From assembly GCA_022819945.1 (NCBI GenBank), contig JAJEGI010000137.1, forward strand, positions 1 to 64,000: a stretch of DNA of 64,000 bases, in the 5' to 3' direction. Of the stretch, positions 33,841 to 43,059 are shown in pieces. Position numbers and translations under genes: made by a program. Under the pieces are notes generated by a model. That model saw only the letters and a list, made by a program, of their open reading frames with translations. It ran no database searches and was not told the origin of the DNA. Numbering within the stretch: the stretch's first letter is position 1; every line of letters starts with the position of its first letter. The DNA comes from Candidatus Poribacteria bacterium (GTDB lineage Bacteria; Poribacteria; WGA-4E; WGA-3G).

Positions 33841-35442
33841 TTATTTTCGCATCACTTTACCTTCACCACGCGGATCCGTGCCGCCATCGTGGTGAGTGCC
33901 GTCGTTCCATAGCCGGACACCGTGTCCAGGACCGCCAATACCGCCACTATCTGTGATTTCATGCCCGAGTGCTCTCAACCCAGCAAGCACCTCTTCACCC
34001 GCACGCGATTCGACTTGGATCGGTTCGGCACCATCACTATGGAAGCGTGGCGCGTCTAATGCCTGCTGCATCGACACTTGCAAGTCCATAAGACTGACGC
34101 TAATGTTAAGTTGATTATTCTGAATGGTCCTACCACCCGGAATGCCGTATGTGGCGAAAGGTTTGCCGTTCCGTGTAGCGAGCATCGGACCCATGTTATG
34201 AAGTGGACGCTTCCGGGGACCGACAGAGTTGGCAAGTCCGGGTCTCGGATCAAAACGTCCGACACCGTGTCCAAAGAGCAACCCTGTGCCGGGTACTGTA
34301 ACCATTGAACCGAATCCACCACCGTGCGTTTGCGTCAGAGACACCATATTTCCATTGGCATCCGCTGTGGAGATATGGCTTGTGCAGTTCATCGGTTCGT
34401 GGTAGACAACCTCTCCGGGTTGCGGCGATTTCAATCCTGCTTTCAACTTTTCGCTGAGTGTTGCGGTGAAGCGATCCGAGAGTTCTGTTTCGATGTCTAT
34501 GTCAACGACATGTGGATCACCGAATCGACGGAGCCTTTCGGGCCAACAAACCTTCATCGCTTCAGCGAAGAGGTGGAACCTCTCCGTAACAGACATCTCT
34601 GCCACATCAAATTCTTCTACGAGTCGGAGCATCTGTAAAGTTGTCAGTCCACCTGCCCCGAGCGGTGCTGTATAGACCGAGTAGCCACGGTACTGGATCT
34701 GATAAGGTTCGGTGATAAACGAACGGTAATTCTTCAGGTCATCGACGGTTAGGCATCCGCCTAATTCTTGAATATGGTTTGCGATTGTTTCGGCGATTGC
34801 CCCTTCGTAGAAGGCAGTATGTCCACCTTCCGCGACCGCCTCTAAGGTACGTGCGAGTTCAGGATTGGTAAGCACTTCACCTTTCTTCGGAGGTCTACCG
34901 TCTTTGAGAAAGACGCGTGCTGTTTCTGGGAAGTCTTGTTTCCACCGTTCTGCGTTTCCAGCCATCCCACCCCGGTTCGCGCTATTCGGCGCGTAGCCGT
35001 AGCGGGCAGAATTAATAGCCGGTCGAAGGGCATCTGCGAGCGGCAGCGTTCCAAACTCCGCCAACGCCAAGCACAAGCCTGCAACGACGCCCGGCACGCC
35101 GATAGATAACGGACCGTGAACGTTTACGCGTCCCGGCACCCGGTATCCTGCAACTGTATCTGGCGCGTCTTCGATCGTGAACAGGTCTTCGGAAGCGGCT
35201 GCGGGTGCTGCGGAGTTGTAATCTATCGCGATGACATCTTCCGTTTTGCTGCGGTAGATGAGCAGGCACCCACCGTAACCCGCTATGCCGTTATGTGAAG
35301 GTTCCACGACCCCTTCTGCAAATGCTGCGGCGACAGCAGCATCCACAGCGTTCCCACCGGCAAGGAGCATCTCGAATCCCGCCTGCGCGGTGCGGGGATG
35401 TGGTCCAGCAACGGTGCCGTAATCTGTTTTGTGTAAATTCAC
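33841..35442 (-). CDS. Gamma-glutamyltransferase family protein
   Basis: 533 residues from GTG 35442, where AAAGGA is well placed; the frame extends to a TTG at 35475 without a site. Autoprocessing Ntn hydrolase: N-terminal TAQAGFEMLLAGGNAVDAAVA, the GIAGYGGCLLI segment, and the processing and catalytic threonine in MNCTSHISTADANGNMVS (start of the small subunit), followed by GLLFGHGVGRFD and GIPGGRTIQ. No signal peptide is visible, unlike periplasmic Ggt, so it may act in the cytoplasm on gamma-glutamyl or related amides. It heads the minus-strand group that also contains the SDR, Rieske and epimerase genes. Confidence 0.88.
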   Translation of the reverse strand: MNLHKTDYGTVAGPHPRTAQAGFEMLLAGGNAVDAAVAAAFAEGVVEPSHNGIAGYGGCLLIYRSKTEDVIAIDYNSAAPAAASEDLFTIEDAPDTVAGYRVPGRVNVHGPLSIGVPGVVAGLCLALAEFGTLPLADALRPAINSARYGYAPNSANRGGMAGNAERWKQDFPETARVFLKDGRPPKKGEVLTNPELARTLEAVAEGGHTAFYEGAIAETIANHIQELGGCLTVDDLKNYRSFITEPYQIQYRGYSVYTAPLGAGGLTTLQMLRLVEEFDVAEMSVTERFHLFAEAMKVCWPERLRRFGDPHVVDIDIETELSDRFTATLSEKLKAGLKSPQPGEVVYHEPMNCTSHISTADANGNMVSLTQTHGGGFGSMVTVPGTGLLFGHGVGRFDPRPGLANSVGPRKRPLHNMGPMLATRNGKPFATYGIPGGRTIQNNQLNISVSLMDLQVSMQQALDAPRFHSDGAEPIQVESRAGEEVLAGLRALGHEITDSGGIGGPGHGVRLWNDGTHHDGGTDPRGEGKVMRK

Positions 35443-35699
35443 CAATTTTTCCTTTCGCTGAAGGCTAATACACAAAATTTTAAGGTTTTTTCACAGAATT
35501 GTCAAGTAATTCAGACATTTTATCGGCTTTCTTCTGTATTGACGATGAAATCTACAATTAGGTGTAGGGCTATTTAGTTTTCGATTCCTGTCTGCGACTT
35601 CATCTGAACGTCCGCATCTTGAATCCAATACTGGATACGAGAGAAAGATGGAGCCGAGGTGTGATCGCTGAACGGCGTAAGACCTGTTAAAAATTCCTG
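35443..35699. other. Divergent spacer with a possible coding remnant
   Basis: On the minus strand a frame ending at TAA 35577-35579 reads TGLTPFSDHTSAPSFS then RIQYWIQDADVQMKSQTG over about 110 bp. It looks like the C-terminal end of a protein but has no start and no match I can name. Otherwise the spacer is featureless up to the promoter at 35700. Confidence 0.3.
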
Positions 35700-35728
35700 T
35701 TCAATTTTTCGAGGAATCGTGATACAAT
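35700..35728 (+). promoter_or_regulatory. Sigma-70 promoter of the M14 peptidase gene
   Basis: TTCAAT (35700-35705), 17 bp, TACAAT (35723-35728), about 45 nt before the ATG at 35773. Confidence 0.55.
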
Positions 35729-35772
35729 TTGGAACTTAGCATTTTCAAGTACCAATCATCGAAGGAGGAGAT

Positions 35773-38322
35773 ATGATGAACAATCAAGTGACTTCGCCCG
35801 AAACATTCTTTGGATTCCAACTTGGCTGTGACCGTAAGATCGCCGCTTGGGACAAGATCGTTGCGTACCTGCAGTTGTTAGAACAGGAGAGCGACTGCTT
35901 ACAAGTCATTGATATGGGGCCTTCCACAGAGGGGAACCCGTTTCTGTTAGCCTTCATCTCATCGCCACAAAATCTGGCAAATTTAGCGCGTTTGCAAGCC
36001 GTCAACGCCGAAATAAGTGATGCCCGAGGACTCTCGGAAGAGCTTGCGAGGTCATTGATCAGCGAGGGGAAGGTAGTACTCTGTCAGTCAATGGGCCTTC
36101 ACGCTACGGAGATCGGGAGCACGCAGATGGCATCGGAACTCACTTACGATTTGATAACCAGAACGGATGCGGAAACGCAACGCATTCTTGATAACGTAAT
36201 TTTCCTGATGTTTCCGTGCCTGAACCCGGACGGGCTGGTCATGACAACAGATTGGTACAACAAATATTTCGATACCGAATACGAGGGCTGTAATCTTCCG
36301 TGGCTTTATCATAAATATGCCGGTCATGACAACAACCGTGATGCTTTTATGTTGAATTTGGTCGAATCGCAATACGTCGCACAGATTCTGTTTCAGGAGT
36401 GGCATCCCCAAGTGTTCCAAGACCACCACGAGATGGGGAGTTACGGGGCACGCATGTACGTCGCGCCTTATTGTGAACCGATTCACCCGCATGCTGACCC
36501 GCTCGTCTGGCGGGAAATAAGTTGGTACGGAGCGCACATGGCATACAGGTTGGAGGAAGCAGGTAAGACAGGCATCCTGAATGCCGCGCAATTTCCAGCG
36601 TGGAGCCACCTCGGTTTCCACTGGATCGGGAATTATCACAACATTGCCAGCATCCTGACCGAATCTGCACACACCCAATTGGCGACACCCCTATATATCC
36701 ACAAGGGACAATTACAATCCCAAGGGGGTTCGCTCAGAGCGTTTCCGCATTACAAGCCCCAGACAAATTTTCCGCATCCGTGGCGGGGCGGCTGGTGGCG
36801 ATTACGCGACATCGTCGAGCAACAGAAGATTGCGGCGTGGAGCCTGCTTGATTTAGCCGCGCGGCACAAAGATACCGTCCTGTCCAACGCATATCTGAAA
36901 GCGAAGCGGCAGACAGCGCGTGGCGCGACGGGTACGCCGAGCGCGTATCTCATCCGTCCGATACAGCATGATGCTTTGACCGTCGTGGATCTGATTAATA
37001 AGCTGCTCGCCCAAGGCATTGACATCCAGAAAGCAACGCAAGCCTTCACTGCTAATGATTCAACCTACTCGGCGGGTACATACGCCATTTTCCTCAATCA
37101 GCCGAAAATGGCAGTCATCAAAACCCTGCTTGGACAGACCTTTTTCCCGGATGATGCTTGGACACGCACACCGGACGGCACGCCAAATCGCCCGTATGAC
37201 ACGGCGACAGACACAATCGCGGAGTTTATGGGTGTCAAGGTCGAACCTGTCAATACTTTGGCGTGCGATGACGCTATTTTCGCTCTGCTCACAACTCCCG
37301 AGCAGCCCACGGGCCGATTTGTTGGTGAATCAGAATTTGGTTATATCTTCGATGGGCGACTCAATGAAAGCTTCAGACTTGTCAACCAGTTGCTGGCGCG
37401 AGACCTCCAAGTCATACGGGTTGATGAGACCATTGAAGTCGGCGATACGCAATTTCCGCCGGGTGCGTTTGTCGTACCCGCTGAATCAAAAGAGGTACTT
37501 GAGGGATTCACGATTGATTCCGGGATTACGTTCTATGCTTTAGAACAGGAACTTTCGGACCGCTGGCATGAAGTTCAAAAACTGCGCGTTGGTATGTACC
37601 AGAGATACCACGGGGGCAATATGGATGAAGGTTGGACGCGACTCGTACTCGAACAGTTCGGATTCCCTTATCAGACGTTGAAAGATGAGGATGTCACGGG
37701 CGGCGACCTAAGCCAGCGACTTGACGTTTTCATACTCCCCAGCGACACGACTGATAGGATCGTCGGAAAATCGGAAAAGGACGAAGCCGACGAAGATGAA
37801 TCCAAGGAATTCAACGTTCCACCAGCGTACCGGAGTGGCATCGGTAAGGAAGGGGTCAAGGCGATTAAGCAATTCGTCGAGGCGGGTGGAACGCTACTTG
37901 CCCTTAACGGAGCGTGTGAGTTTGCGATTGAGAAATTGGATTTGCAAGTCAGAAATACCCTTAAAGGGAAGTCGTCGAAGGCGTTCTTTTGTCCCGGCTC
38001 GACATTGAAAGCGGCTGTTAACACAAATCACGCGCTCGGGTACGGCATGCCTGATGAAACTCTCATACTGTTCTGGGATAGTCCTGCATTTGAAATTCAA
38101 CACTCACGCTTCAGTGAAAGATACGAACTCATTGTTCAATATCCAGAAAAGGCTATCTTGCAAAGTGGTTGGCTTGTTGGCGAAGACCAACTCTCGGAAC
38201 AGGCAGCTATGGTCTCGGCGCAGTACGGGGCAGGGCGCGTCATCCTTTTTGGATTTCGACCGCAGTTCCGTGCACAAACCCGCGGGACGTTTAAGTTGTT
38301 TTTTAACACCCTTCTTGGTTAG
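35773..38322 (+). CDS. M14-family zinc carboxypeptidase-like protein
   Basis: 849 residues, no signal peptide; GGAGGAG before ATG 35773. The first 330 residues have the M14 zinc site: His 110-x-x-Glu 113 in GLHATEIGS, PCLNPDG, and a later His in FQDHHEMGSYG; LTESAHTQ is in the region of the catalytic Glu. This layout matches the subgroup of large M14 proteins found in Bacteroidetes, Planctomycetes and soil bacteria. The C-terminal third (about 600-849) looks like a glutamine-amidotransferase-type Rossmann domain (LDVFILPSDTTD, FVEAGGTLLALNGACEF, GRVILFGFRPQFR) that usually accompanies this subgroup. Intracellular peptide hydrolysis is inferred. Confidence 0.82.
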   Translation: MMNNQVTSPETFFGFQLGCDRKIAAWDKIVAYLQLLEQESDCLQVIDMGPSTEGNPFLLAFISSPQNLANLARLQAVNAEISDARGLSEELARSLISEGKVVLCQSMGLHATEIGSTQMASELTYDLITRTDAETQRILDNVIFLMFPCLNPDGLVMTTDWYNKYFDTEYEGCNLPWLYHKYAGHDNNRDAFMLNLVESQYVAQILFQEWHPQVFQDHHEMGSYGARMYVAPYCEPIHPHADPLVWREISWYGAHMAYRLEEAGKTGILNAAQFPAWSHLGFHWIGNYHNIASILTESAHTQLATPLYIHKGQLQSQGGSLRAFPHYKPQTNFPHPWRGGWWRLRDIVEQQKIAAWSLLDLAARHKDTVLSNAYLKAKRQTARGATGTPSAYLIRPIQHDALTVVDLINKLLAQGIDIQKATQAFTANDSTYSAGTYAIFLNQPKMAVIKTLLGQTFFPDDAWTRTPDGTPNRPYDTATDTIAEFMGVKVEPVNTLACDDAIFALLTTPEQPTGRFVGESEFGYIFDGRLNESFRLVNQLLARDLQVIRVDETIEVGDTQFPPGAFVVPAESKEVLEGFTIDSGITFYALEQELSDRWHEVQKLRVGMYQRYHGGNMDEGWTRLVLEQFGFPYQTLKDEDVTGGDLSQRLDVFILPSDTTDRIVGKSEKDEADEDESKEFNVPPAYRSGIGKEGVKAIKQFVEAGGTLLALNGACEFAIEKLDLQVRNTLKGKSSKAFFCPGSTLKAAVNTNHALGYGMPDETLILFWDSPAFEIQHSRFSERYELIVQYPEKAILQSGWLVGEDQLSEQAAMVSAQYGAGRVILFGFRPQFRAQTRGTFKLFFNTLLG

Positions 38323-38527
38323 GTTAACACCCTTATATTTCGGTAATTCTATAAACTACGATTGTTAATCCAGAAACATCGCTAATCCTGTAAATCCTTG
38401 AATCCGACAAATCACAGTTCAAACAATTAAGAGTATCGTGATCCTTTCTGGTAGGAATGATCTGCTTGCAGCCACACTCACTGATTGCTAATGGCTGATT
38501 GCTGACTGCCGCTTCCGGTATTTTCGT

Positions 38528-38556
38528 TTGACATGTTGTCCAGAACCGTGTATAAT
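38528..38556 (+). promoter_or_regulatory. Consensus sigma-70 promoter of nusB
   Basis: TTGACA (38528-38533) and TATAAT (38551-38556), both perfect, 17 bp apart. The transcript would have a leader of about 65 nt before ATG 38628. The preceding 200 bp hold short ATTGCTGA-type repeats but no gene. Confidence 0.8.
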
Positions 38557-38627
38557 ACAGAAGGGCGTATGTAATCAAAGGCACCATCACATGTTAACAG
38601 TCAGAAATCGGGAAGTGAAAAACTATA

Positions 38628-39041
38628 ATGTCTCCTCGTAGGCAAGCACGCATCGTCGCGATGCAAATACTATATCAAATTCAAATCACCGCCGTGCCTG
38701 TGTCAATCGTTATGGAACGGTTTTGGCAGAGCCAAGAGACATCCACAGAACTCCGTCCGTTCGTAGTGGAACTCGTTGAAGGCACCACTTCACATCTCGA
38801 AGCCATTGATGAACTGCTTCAAAACACCTCTGAAAATTGGAAACTCCATCGGATGCCTATCGTAGACTTATCCATTTTACGATGTGCAACCTATGAAATT
38901 CTCCATCTCAGCGATATTGATCCGGCAACCTCAATTAACGAGGCGATTGAGATTGCCAAAATTTATAGCACCCCCGATTCACCTAAATTTATCAACGGAA
39001 TCTTGGATAGTATCCACAAAAGAGTACCTGAATGCGTCTAA
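38628..39041 (+). CDS. nusB: Transcription antitermination factor NusB
   Basis: 137 residues, normal length. All-helical NusB fold: N-terminal SPRRQARIVAMQILYQ (arginine-rich RNA contact), PFVVELVEGTTSHLEAIDELL, then VDLSILRCATYEILH and the hallmark TSINEAIEIAKIYSTPDSPKFING (split here: TSINEAIEIAK and PKFINGILD). It binds BoxA RNA together with NusE (S10) to allow processive rRNA transcription. It is driven by a perfect consensus promoter, fitting a housekeeping gene. No rib genes are adjacent, unlike many bacteria. Confidence 0.93.
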   Translation: MSPRRQARIVAMQILYQIQITAVPVSIVMERFWQSQETSTELRPFVVELVEGTTSHLEAIDELLQNTSENWKLHRMPIVDLSILRCATYEILHLSDIDPATSINEAIEIAKIYSTPDSPKFINGILDSIHKRVPECV

Positions 39042-39117
39042 ACGCTAAAGCATTCGGCTGCGAAACGGACGCTATATTACCGAAAATAAACGACAAAAGC
39101 ATCAATAAAAATCACAC

Positions 39118-40908
39118 ATGGTTAACTTAAAAAATTTAACGCTATGCTTACTCTTCTTGCTTCCGCTGCACATAAACGCCGCACCAGAATTTGAATTTGT
39201 GAGCGAGTTCGGGGGGAAGGGAGAGGGTGAAGCACAATTCGCAGAAACCTTGTTCATGGCGTTTGGACCGGACGGTGCCATCTACGTCGCAGATACAGAT
39301 AACTTCCGAATCCAGAAGTTCAATGAAAGGGGAGGGTTTGTATTTGACATCCAGATGGAAACAGAGAACGAATTCCGGTTTATTAACCCGACGGCTATCG
39401 CTATTGGAACGGATAGTAGTATCTATGTAATGGACTGGATGTTCATTCAGATTTCAGAGCCAAGTCCGGGACCGAAAATCTTTAACTACGGTCCGTGTGT
39501 CCATAAGTTTGACGCACAAGGCGTGTTTATTGCAAGCTACCCGATACAAGATTTCAGCCAGAAGATAGCAACGCTTGCGGCAGCTGCACCCGGCTTGGAT
39601 GCTGAAGGCAATTACGCACGCATTATCCCGCAAGGAGACACAAAACGAGCGTTTCTCCTGGCGGTAGACACCAGCGGGAGCCTCTATATCTGCGATGATG
39701 GCGTGATTTACAAACTCAGTTCCACGGGTGAACCTGTTTCCCATTATCCGCTCGCGCAACCCGGAACAGGGCATCTCGTACATCCGGTGGATATGACAGT
39801 AGATACAGCCAGAAATCTCTACGTTGTTGATGAAAAAGGACACCGAGTACTGAAATATAGTGCCGAAGGAAAGTTCTTACAAGTTTTCGGGGCATACGGC
39901 GACGCAGCAGGGCAATTTATTGCCCCTTTTCGGATAGCAGCCTTGACAGATGGAACGCTCCTGGTCGCTGACACCGCAAAATACTTAAAGGATTTCGCCT
40001 CCACGCTTCCGAAGCGACTGGACGATCCGACGCGACGTTACACCGGTGGTACACAATTGTTTCGTTACCGTCTGCGCCGTATCCAACGATTCACTACCGA
40101 TGGGGCATACACGCAGAAGTTGCTAATCCCGTTTCGGCGAGAGGTCGAGACGGATGTCGCACTGCAACTCAAAGGGATTGACAGGAGTGGCAATCTTTAC
40201 TATCTTAATCCAACGGCGTTGCTATTGAGAAAGTATACCCCAACTACGCCTTTGATTTCTTCGATGTTCCAAACGGAACTCAAACTCCGCTATACACGCG
40301 ACCTGCAAGACATTGAAATCGACAATCAAGATGACTTAGATGCAGGTCTCTATACCAAATCCGATTTTGATGAGCAAATAATTCAGGATACCGCTTATGC
40401 GAATTTGATGCTATCTTATGATTTCAACGAATCGTTCCGGCTCGCGCTTTCCAATCGACTCACTTATGTCCGTATGACCGATACAAGTTATTATCGTGCA
40501 AGAGATTTTGAAGACTTCCGTGGGAGTTTCAATCAAGATGATCGAGCGACTGAAAACTCTTGGGACGATCGGATACAAGTTGACTTCACGTGGATACGCG
40601 ACCATAGCCTCTACAATTATCGGGAAGCGCGCGCATTTGCGTATTTCAGCATTTTACACCTTGATTTCATCAACGAGGCACTGAATCCAGCCAACTTTCG
40701 GTTCTTTGATTTCAACGCAGATCTTTCCGACTGGGGAGCAGGTGTCCGTTACGACTTAAGTCGGACATTTCGCTTGAATTTTGAGATCACGCACTTTTTC
40801 GGTAAGAACAGGTATACCTATATTGACGAGACAGGTGTCCTCTATGCAACCGGGTTTCAACAGGCAGACTTCATACGGGCTGCTTTATTCATAAACGGGG
40901 TTTTTTAA
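39118..40908 (+). CDS. NHL-repeat propeller fused to an outer-membrane-barrel-like domain
   Basis: 596 residues. Signal peptide ending INAAP (about 22). Residues about 25-300 are NHL-type blades (FMAFGPDGAIYVADTDNFRI, DMTVDTARNLYVVDEKGHRV, IAALTDGTLLVADTA). From about 370 the sequence changes to long aromatic beta strands (RLALSNRLTYVRMTDT, YFSILHLDFINEALN, WGAGVRYDLSRTFRLNFEI) and ends RAALFINGVF with the terminal phenylalanine typical of outer-membrane barrel proteins. I infer an outer-membrane barrel of roughly 8-12 strands with a periplasmic or surface propeller. It lies 76 bp after nusB, and no Shine-Dalgarno sequence is obvious. Confidence 0.7.
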   Translation: MVNLKNLTLCLLFLLPLHINAAPEFEFVSEFGGKGEGEAQFAETLFMAFGPDGAIYVADTDNFRIQKFNERGGFVFDIQMETENEFRFINPTAIAIGTDSSIYVMDWMFIQISEPSPGPKIFNYGPCVHKFDAQGVFIASYPIQDFSQKIATLAAAAPGLDAEGNYARIIPQGDTKRAFLLAVDTSGSLYICDDGVIYKLSSTGEPVSHYPLAQPGTGHLVHPVDMTVDTARNLYVVDEKGHRVLKYSAEGKFLQVFGAYGDAAGQFIAPFRIAALTDGTLLVADTAKYLKDFASTLPKRLDDPTRRYTGGTQLFRYRLRRIQRFTTDGAYTQKLLIPFRREVETDVALQLKGIDRSGNLYYLNPTALLLRKYTPTTPLISSMFQTELKLRYTRDLQDIEIDNQDDLDAGLYTKSDFDEQIIQDTAYANLMLSYDFNESFRLALSNRLTYVRMTDTSYYRARDFEDFRGSFNQDDRATENSWDDRIQVDFTWIRDHSLYNYREARAFAYFSILHLDFINEALNPANFRFFDFNADLSDWGAGVRYDLSRTFRLNFEITHFFGKNRYTYIDETGVLYATGFQQADFIRAALFINGVF

Positions 40909-40951
40909 AACGGTTGCAATATATTCCAAAATTAGATACTATAGGAGTTGA

Positions 40952-41050
40952 AATCCTTTTGGAACGAGCTTCAAAGGTATTTTGGAAGCGGAACGCATTG
41001 TGCAGCTCCTTAAGTTTATCGTTGCAAAGCGCGTAAAGGTCAACACTTAA
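40952..41050 (+). pseudogene. 3' remnant of a paralog of the PD-(D/E)XK-like gene
   Basis: Open frame bounded by TGA 40949-40951 and TAA 41048-41050 reads NPFGTSFKGILEAERIVQLL and ends KFIVAKRVKVNT. It aligns with the C-terminus of the 222-residue protein at 16974-17642 (NGIWDAEQIVQLLKFIVAK). No start codon or upstream part remains. It may now serve only as leader for the NHL gene that starts 15 bp later. Confidence 0.7.
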
Positions 41051-41064
41051 CAGGAGGCATCAAC

Positions 41065-41913
41065 ATGGCAACTTTTGGAACAGGTGATTATCAATATGAA
41101 GTCGTTGAAGGATGGGGCATGATACCTCAACTCGGTCTCGTCTCCGGCGTGGCATGCGATTCAAAGGATCGCGTCTATGTCTACAACCGGAGTCCGCAAC
41201 CCGCGATGCTCGTTTTCGAGGCGGATGGCACATTCGTTACCGAGTGGGGCAAAGATATCTTCCAGAAACCCCACGGCATCTGGATCAGCCCGGATGATGA
41301 AATTTATACTACGGACACCATTGATCATACAGTCCGAAAATTCTCGCTTGATGGCGAATTATTGCAGACGTTCGGTACTGTTGATCAACCCGGTCCGCCG
41401 GGAGGTCCCTTTAATGAACCGACGCGCGCTGTCCTTTCTGCCTCTGGAGAGATGTACGTCTCCGACGGCTACGGGCAATCGCGGGTACACCGGATGACTG
41501 CTGATGGTGAAGTCATCGTTTCGTGGGGCGCACCGGGCACTGGACCCGGCGAATTTAACCTGCCACACGATGTCACCGTAGACCCTAACGACCGCGTCTA
41601 TATTCTTGATCGTGGCAATCTCCGCTGTCAGATTTTTAACAACAACGGCGAATACCTGACCGAATGGACAGACCTCCGGTCCCCAAACGATCTCTTTATT
41701 GATAGTGATAATATTATCCACATCGCCGAAGGTGGGCAACGCATCAGTATCATGACACTTGAGGGTGAAGTCATCGGACGGTGGGGTGAGAAAGGAGATG
41801 CTCCGGGACAATTCAGCGATTCACCACACGGCATCTGGATCGATTCAAAAGGCGACATCTATGTGAGCGAGGTCATCGCTGACAGACGTTTCCAAAAATT
41901 CGCGAGGGTTTAG
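41065..41913 (+). CDS. NHL-repeat six-bladed propeller protein
   Basis: 282 residues, no signal peptide; AGGAGG before ATG 41065. About six NHL blades with the repeated pattern GxxxDSKDRVYVxxR, then WGKDIFQKPHGIW, GEMYVSDGYGQSRVHRM, LPHDVTVDPNDRVYILDR, DNIIHIAEGGQRIS and SPHGIWIDSKGDIYVSEV. It resembles peptidyl-alpha-hydroxyglycine lyase (PAL)-type propellers in general fold, but no substrate is implied. The next gene (NicO transporter) begins 6 bp after its stop, so the two are probably co-transcribed. Confidence 0.85.
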   Translation: MATFGTGDYQYEVVEGWGMIPQLGLVSGVACDSKDRVYVYNRSPQPAMLVFEADGTFVTEWGKDIFQKPHGIWISPDDEIYTTDTIDHTVRKFSLDGELLQTFGTVDQPGPPGGPFNEPTRAVLSASGEMYVSDGYGQSRVHRMTADGEVIVSWGAPGTGPGEFNLPHDVTVDPNDRVYILDRGNLRCQIFNNNGEYLTEWTDLRSPNDLFIDSDNIIHIAEGGQRISIMTLEGEVIGRWGEKGDAPGQFSDSPHGIWIDSKGDIYVSEVIADRRFQKFARV

Positions 41914-41919
41914 TAAGTT

Positions 41920-43044
41920 TTGAAGAACCGTTATCTCTGCATTCTAACAATCGTTTTTATCGGTGTCGTCGCCTGCACATTGGTATCTGCCGATGAAGGG
42001 CATGAGCATTCCGGCGACCGAATAAAAGAGTTGATAAACCAACCGCTTACGGTTCAATTGGCGATCATTGCCCTTGTGGTCTCATTTGTACTGGGGGGTT
42101 TGCATGCCTTAACACCCGGCCACGGGAAAGCCATAGTCGCTGCTTATCTCGTCGGTTCTAAAGGCAGGGTCATTGACGCAATTTTCCTTGGGATTGTCGT
42201 TACCGTTACACACACCTTCAGTGTCATAGCACTCGGTGTCGTCATACTGGTCGCACAAGGGTTTGCACCAGAGGATATTGTCCCGTGGTTGAGTCTGTTC
42301 TCTGGGGTCTTGATTGTCGGTATTGGCGCGTGGCTGCTTGCCAGAAACATGAAGCAGTATTACAGTGGTAGTGTACACAGCCAGGCACATGGACACCCGC
42401 ACGATCATTCACACGGACACGACCATGACCATGGCCATCCGCACGGACACGACGATGAACACGGGCATGATGACGACCTTTCACATGACCACGATCACGA
42501 CCATCCGCACACAGATGACCACGATCATGGACACGACCACTCACATGACCATTCACACGATGATGATCATGACCACGACCATCCGCACACAGATGACCAC
42601 GATCACGGACACGACCACTCACATGACCATTCACACGATGATGATCATGGACATTCACATGACCACGCACTGACGCACAGTCATGGCGGACGGACGCATA
42701 GCCATGCGCTTCCATCGGAACGGACAGGTTTTTGGGGACTGCTATCGCTCGGTATCTCCGGTGGTATTGTACCGTGTGTCGATGCACTCATCGGACTCCT
42801 ATTCGCCATTAGTCTCAATAAGCTGGTGTGGGGACTGATTATCCTATGTGCTTTCTCATTCGGGCTTGCCGCTGTTTTGGTGGCTATCGGTATCCTGATG
42901 GTGATGGCAAAACCGGTAATTGAGCGTTTCACAGGTGAAGGTATCTGGTTACAACGTCTACCGATGATCAGTGCCGCTGTCGTCATCCTACTCGGCGCAA
43001 TATTAGTCTTCAAGGCGTTCAACACTGTCGGCATTCATATTTGA
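41920..43044 (+). CDS. NicO-family nickel/cobalt transporter with His-rich loop
   Basis: 374 residues starting at TTG 41920, six bases after the NHL stop; expression probably depends on coupling. Signal-like N-terminus (LVSADEGHEHSG), then membrane helices with the RcnA/UreH family motifs LGGLHALTPGHGKAIVAAYL and VTVTHTFSVIALG. A huge acidic His-rich cytoplasmic or periplasmic loop (about residues 148-268) separates them from the C-terminal helices (LGISGGIVPCVDALIGLL). Such transporters move Ni2+/Co2+ or related metals; the His/Asp loop is expected to bind metal. The loop contains a 26-residue tandem duplication. No metalloregulator gene is nearby. Confidence 0.88.
   Translation: MKNRYLCILTIVFIGVVACTLVSADEGHEHSGDRIKELINQPLTVQLAIIALVVSFVLGGLHALTPGHGKAIVAAYLVGSKGRVIDAIFLGIVVTVTHTFSVIALGVVILVAQGFAPEDIVPWLSLFSGVLIVGIGAWLLARNMKQYYSGSVHSQAHGHPHDHSHGHDHDHGHPHGHDDEHGHDDDLSHDHDHDHPHTDDHDHGHDHSHDHSHDDDHDHDHPHTDDHDHGHDHSHDHSHDDDHGHSHDHALTHSHGGRTHSHALPSERTGFWGLLSLGISGGIVPCVDALIGLLFAISLNKLVWGLIILCAFSFGLAAVLVAIGILMVMAKPVIERFTGEGIWLQRLPMISAAVVILLGAILVFKAFNTVGIHI
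42501..42656 (+). repeat. 78-bp tandem duplication in the His-rich loop
   Basis: Two nearly identical 78-bp units (42501-42578 and 42579-42656), each encoding PHTDDHDHGHDHSHDHSH plus eight further residues. They differ by a few silent or conservative changes, pointing to a recent in-frame slippage event that lengthened the metal-binding loop. Confidence 0.85.
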
Positions 43045-43059
43045 AAGGGAAAACAATCT

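Noticed and set aside
42501..42656. Tandem repeat considered as a CRISPR-like array
   Set aside because: It is an in-frame coding duplication without spacers, inside a transporter gene.
42242..42787. Long open frames opposite and beside the His-rich loop
   Set aside because: By-products of the repetitive His/Asp codons; no start signals.
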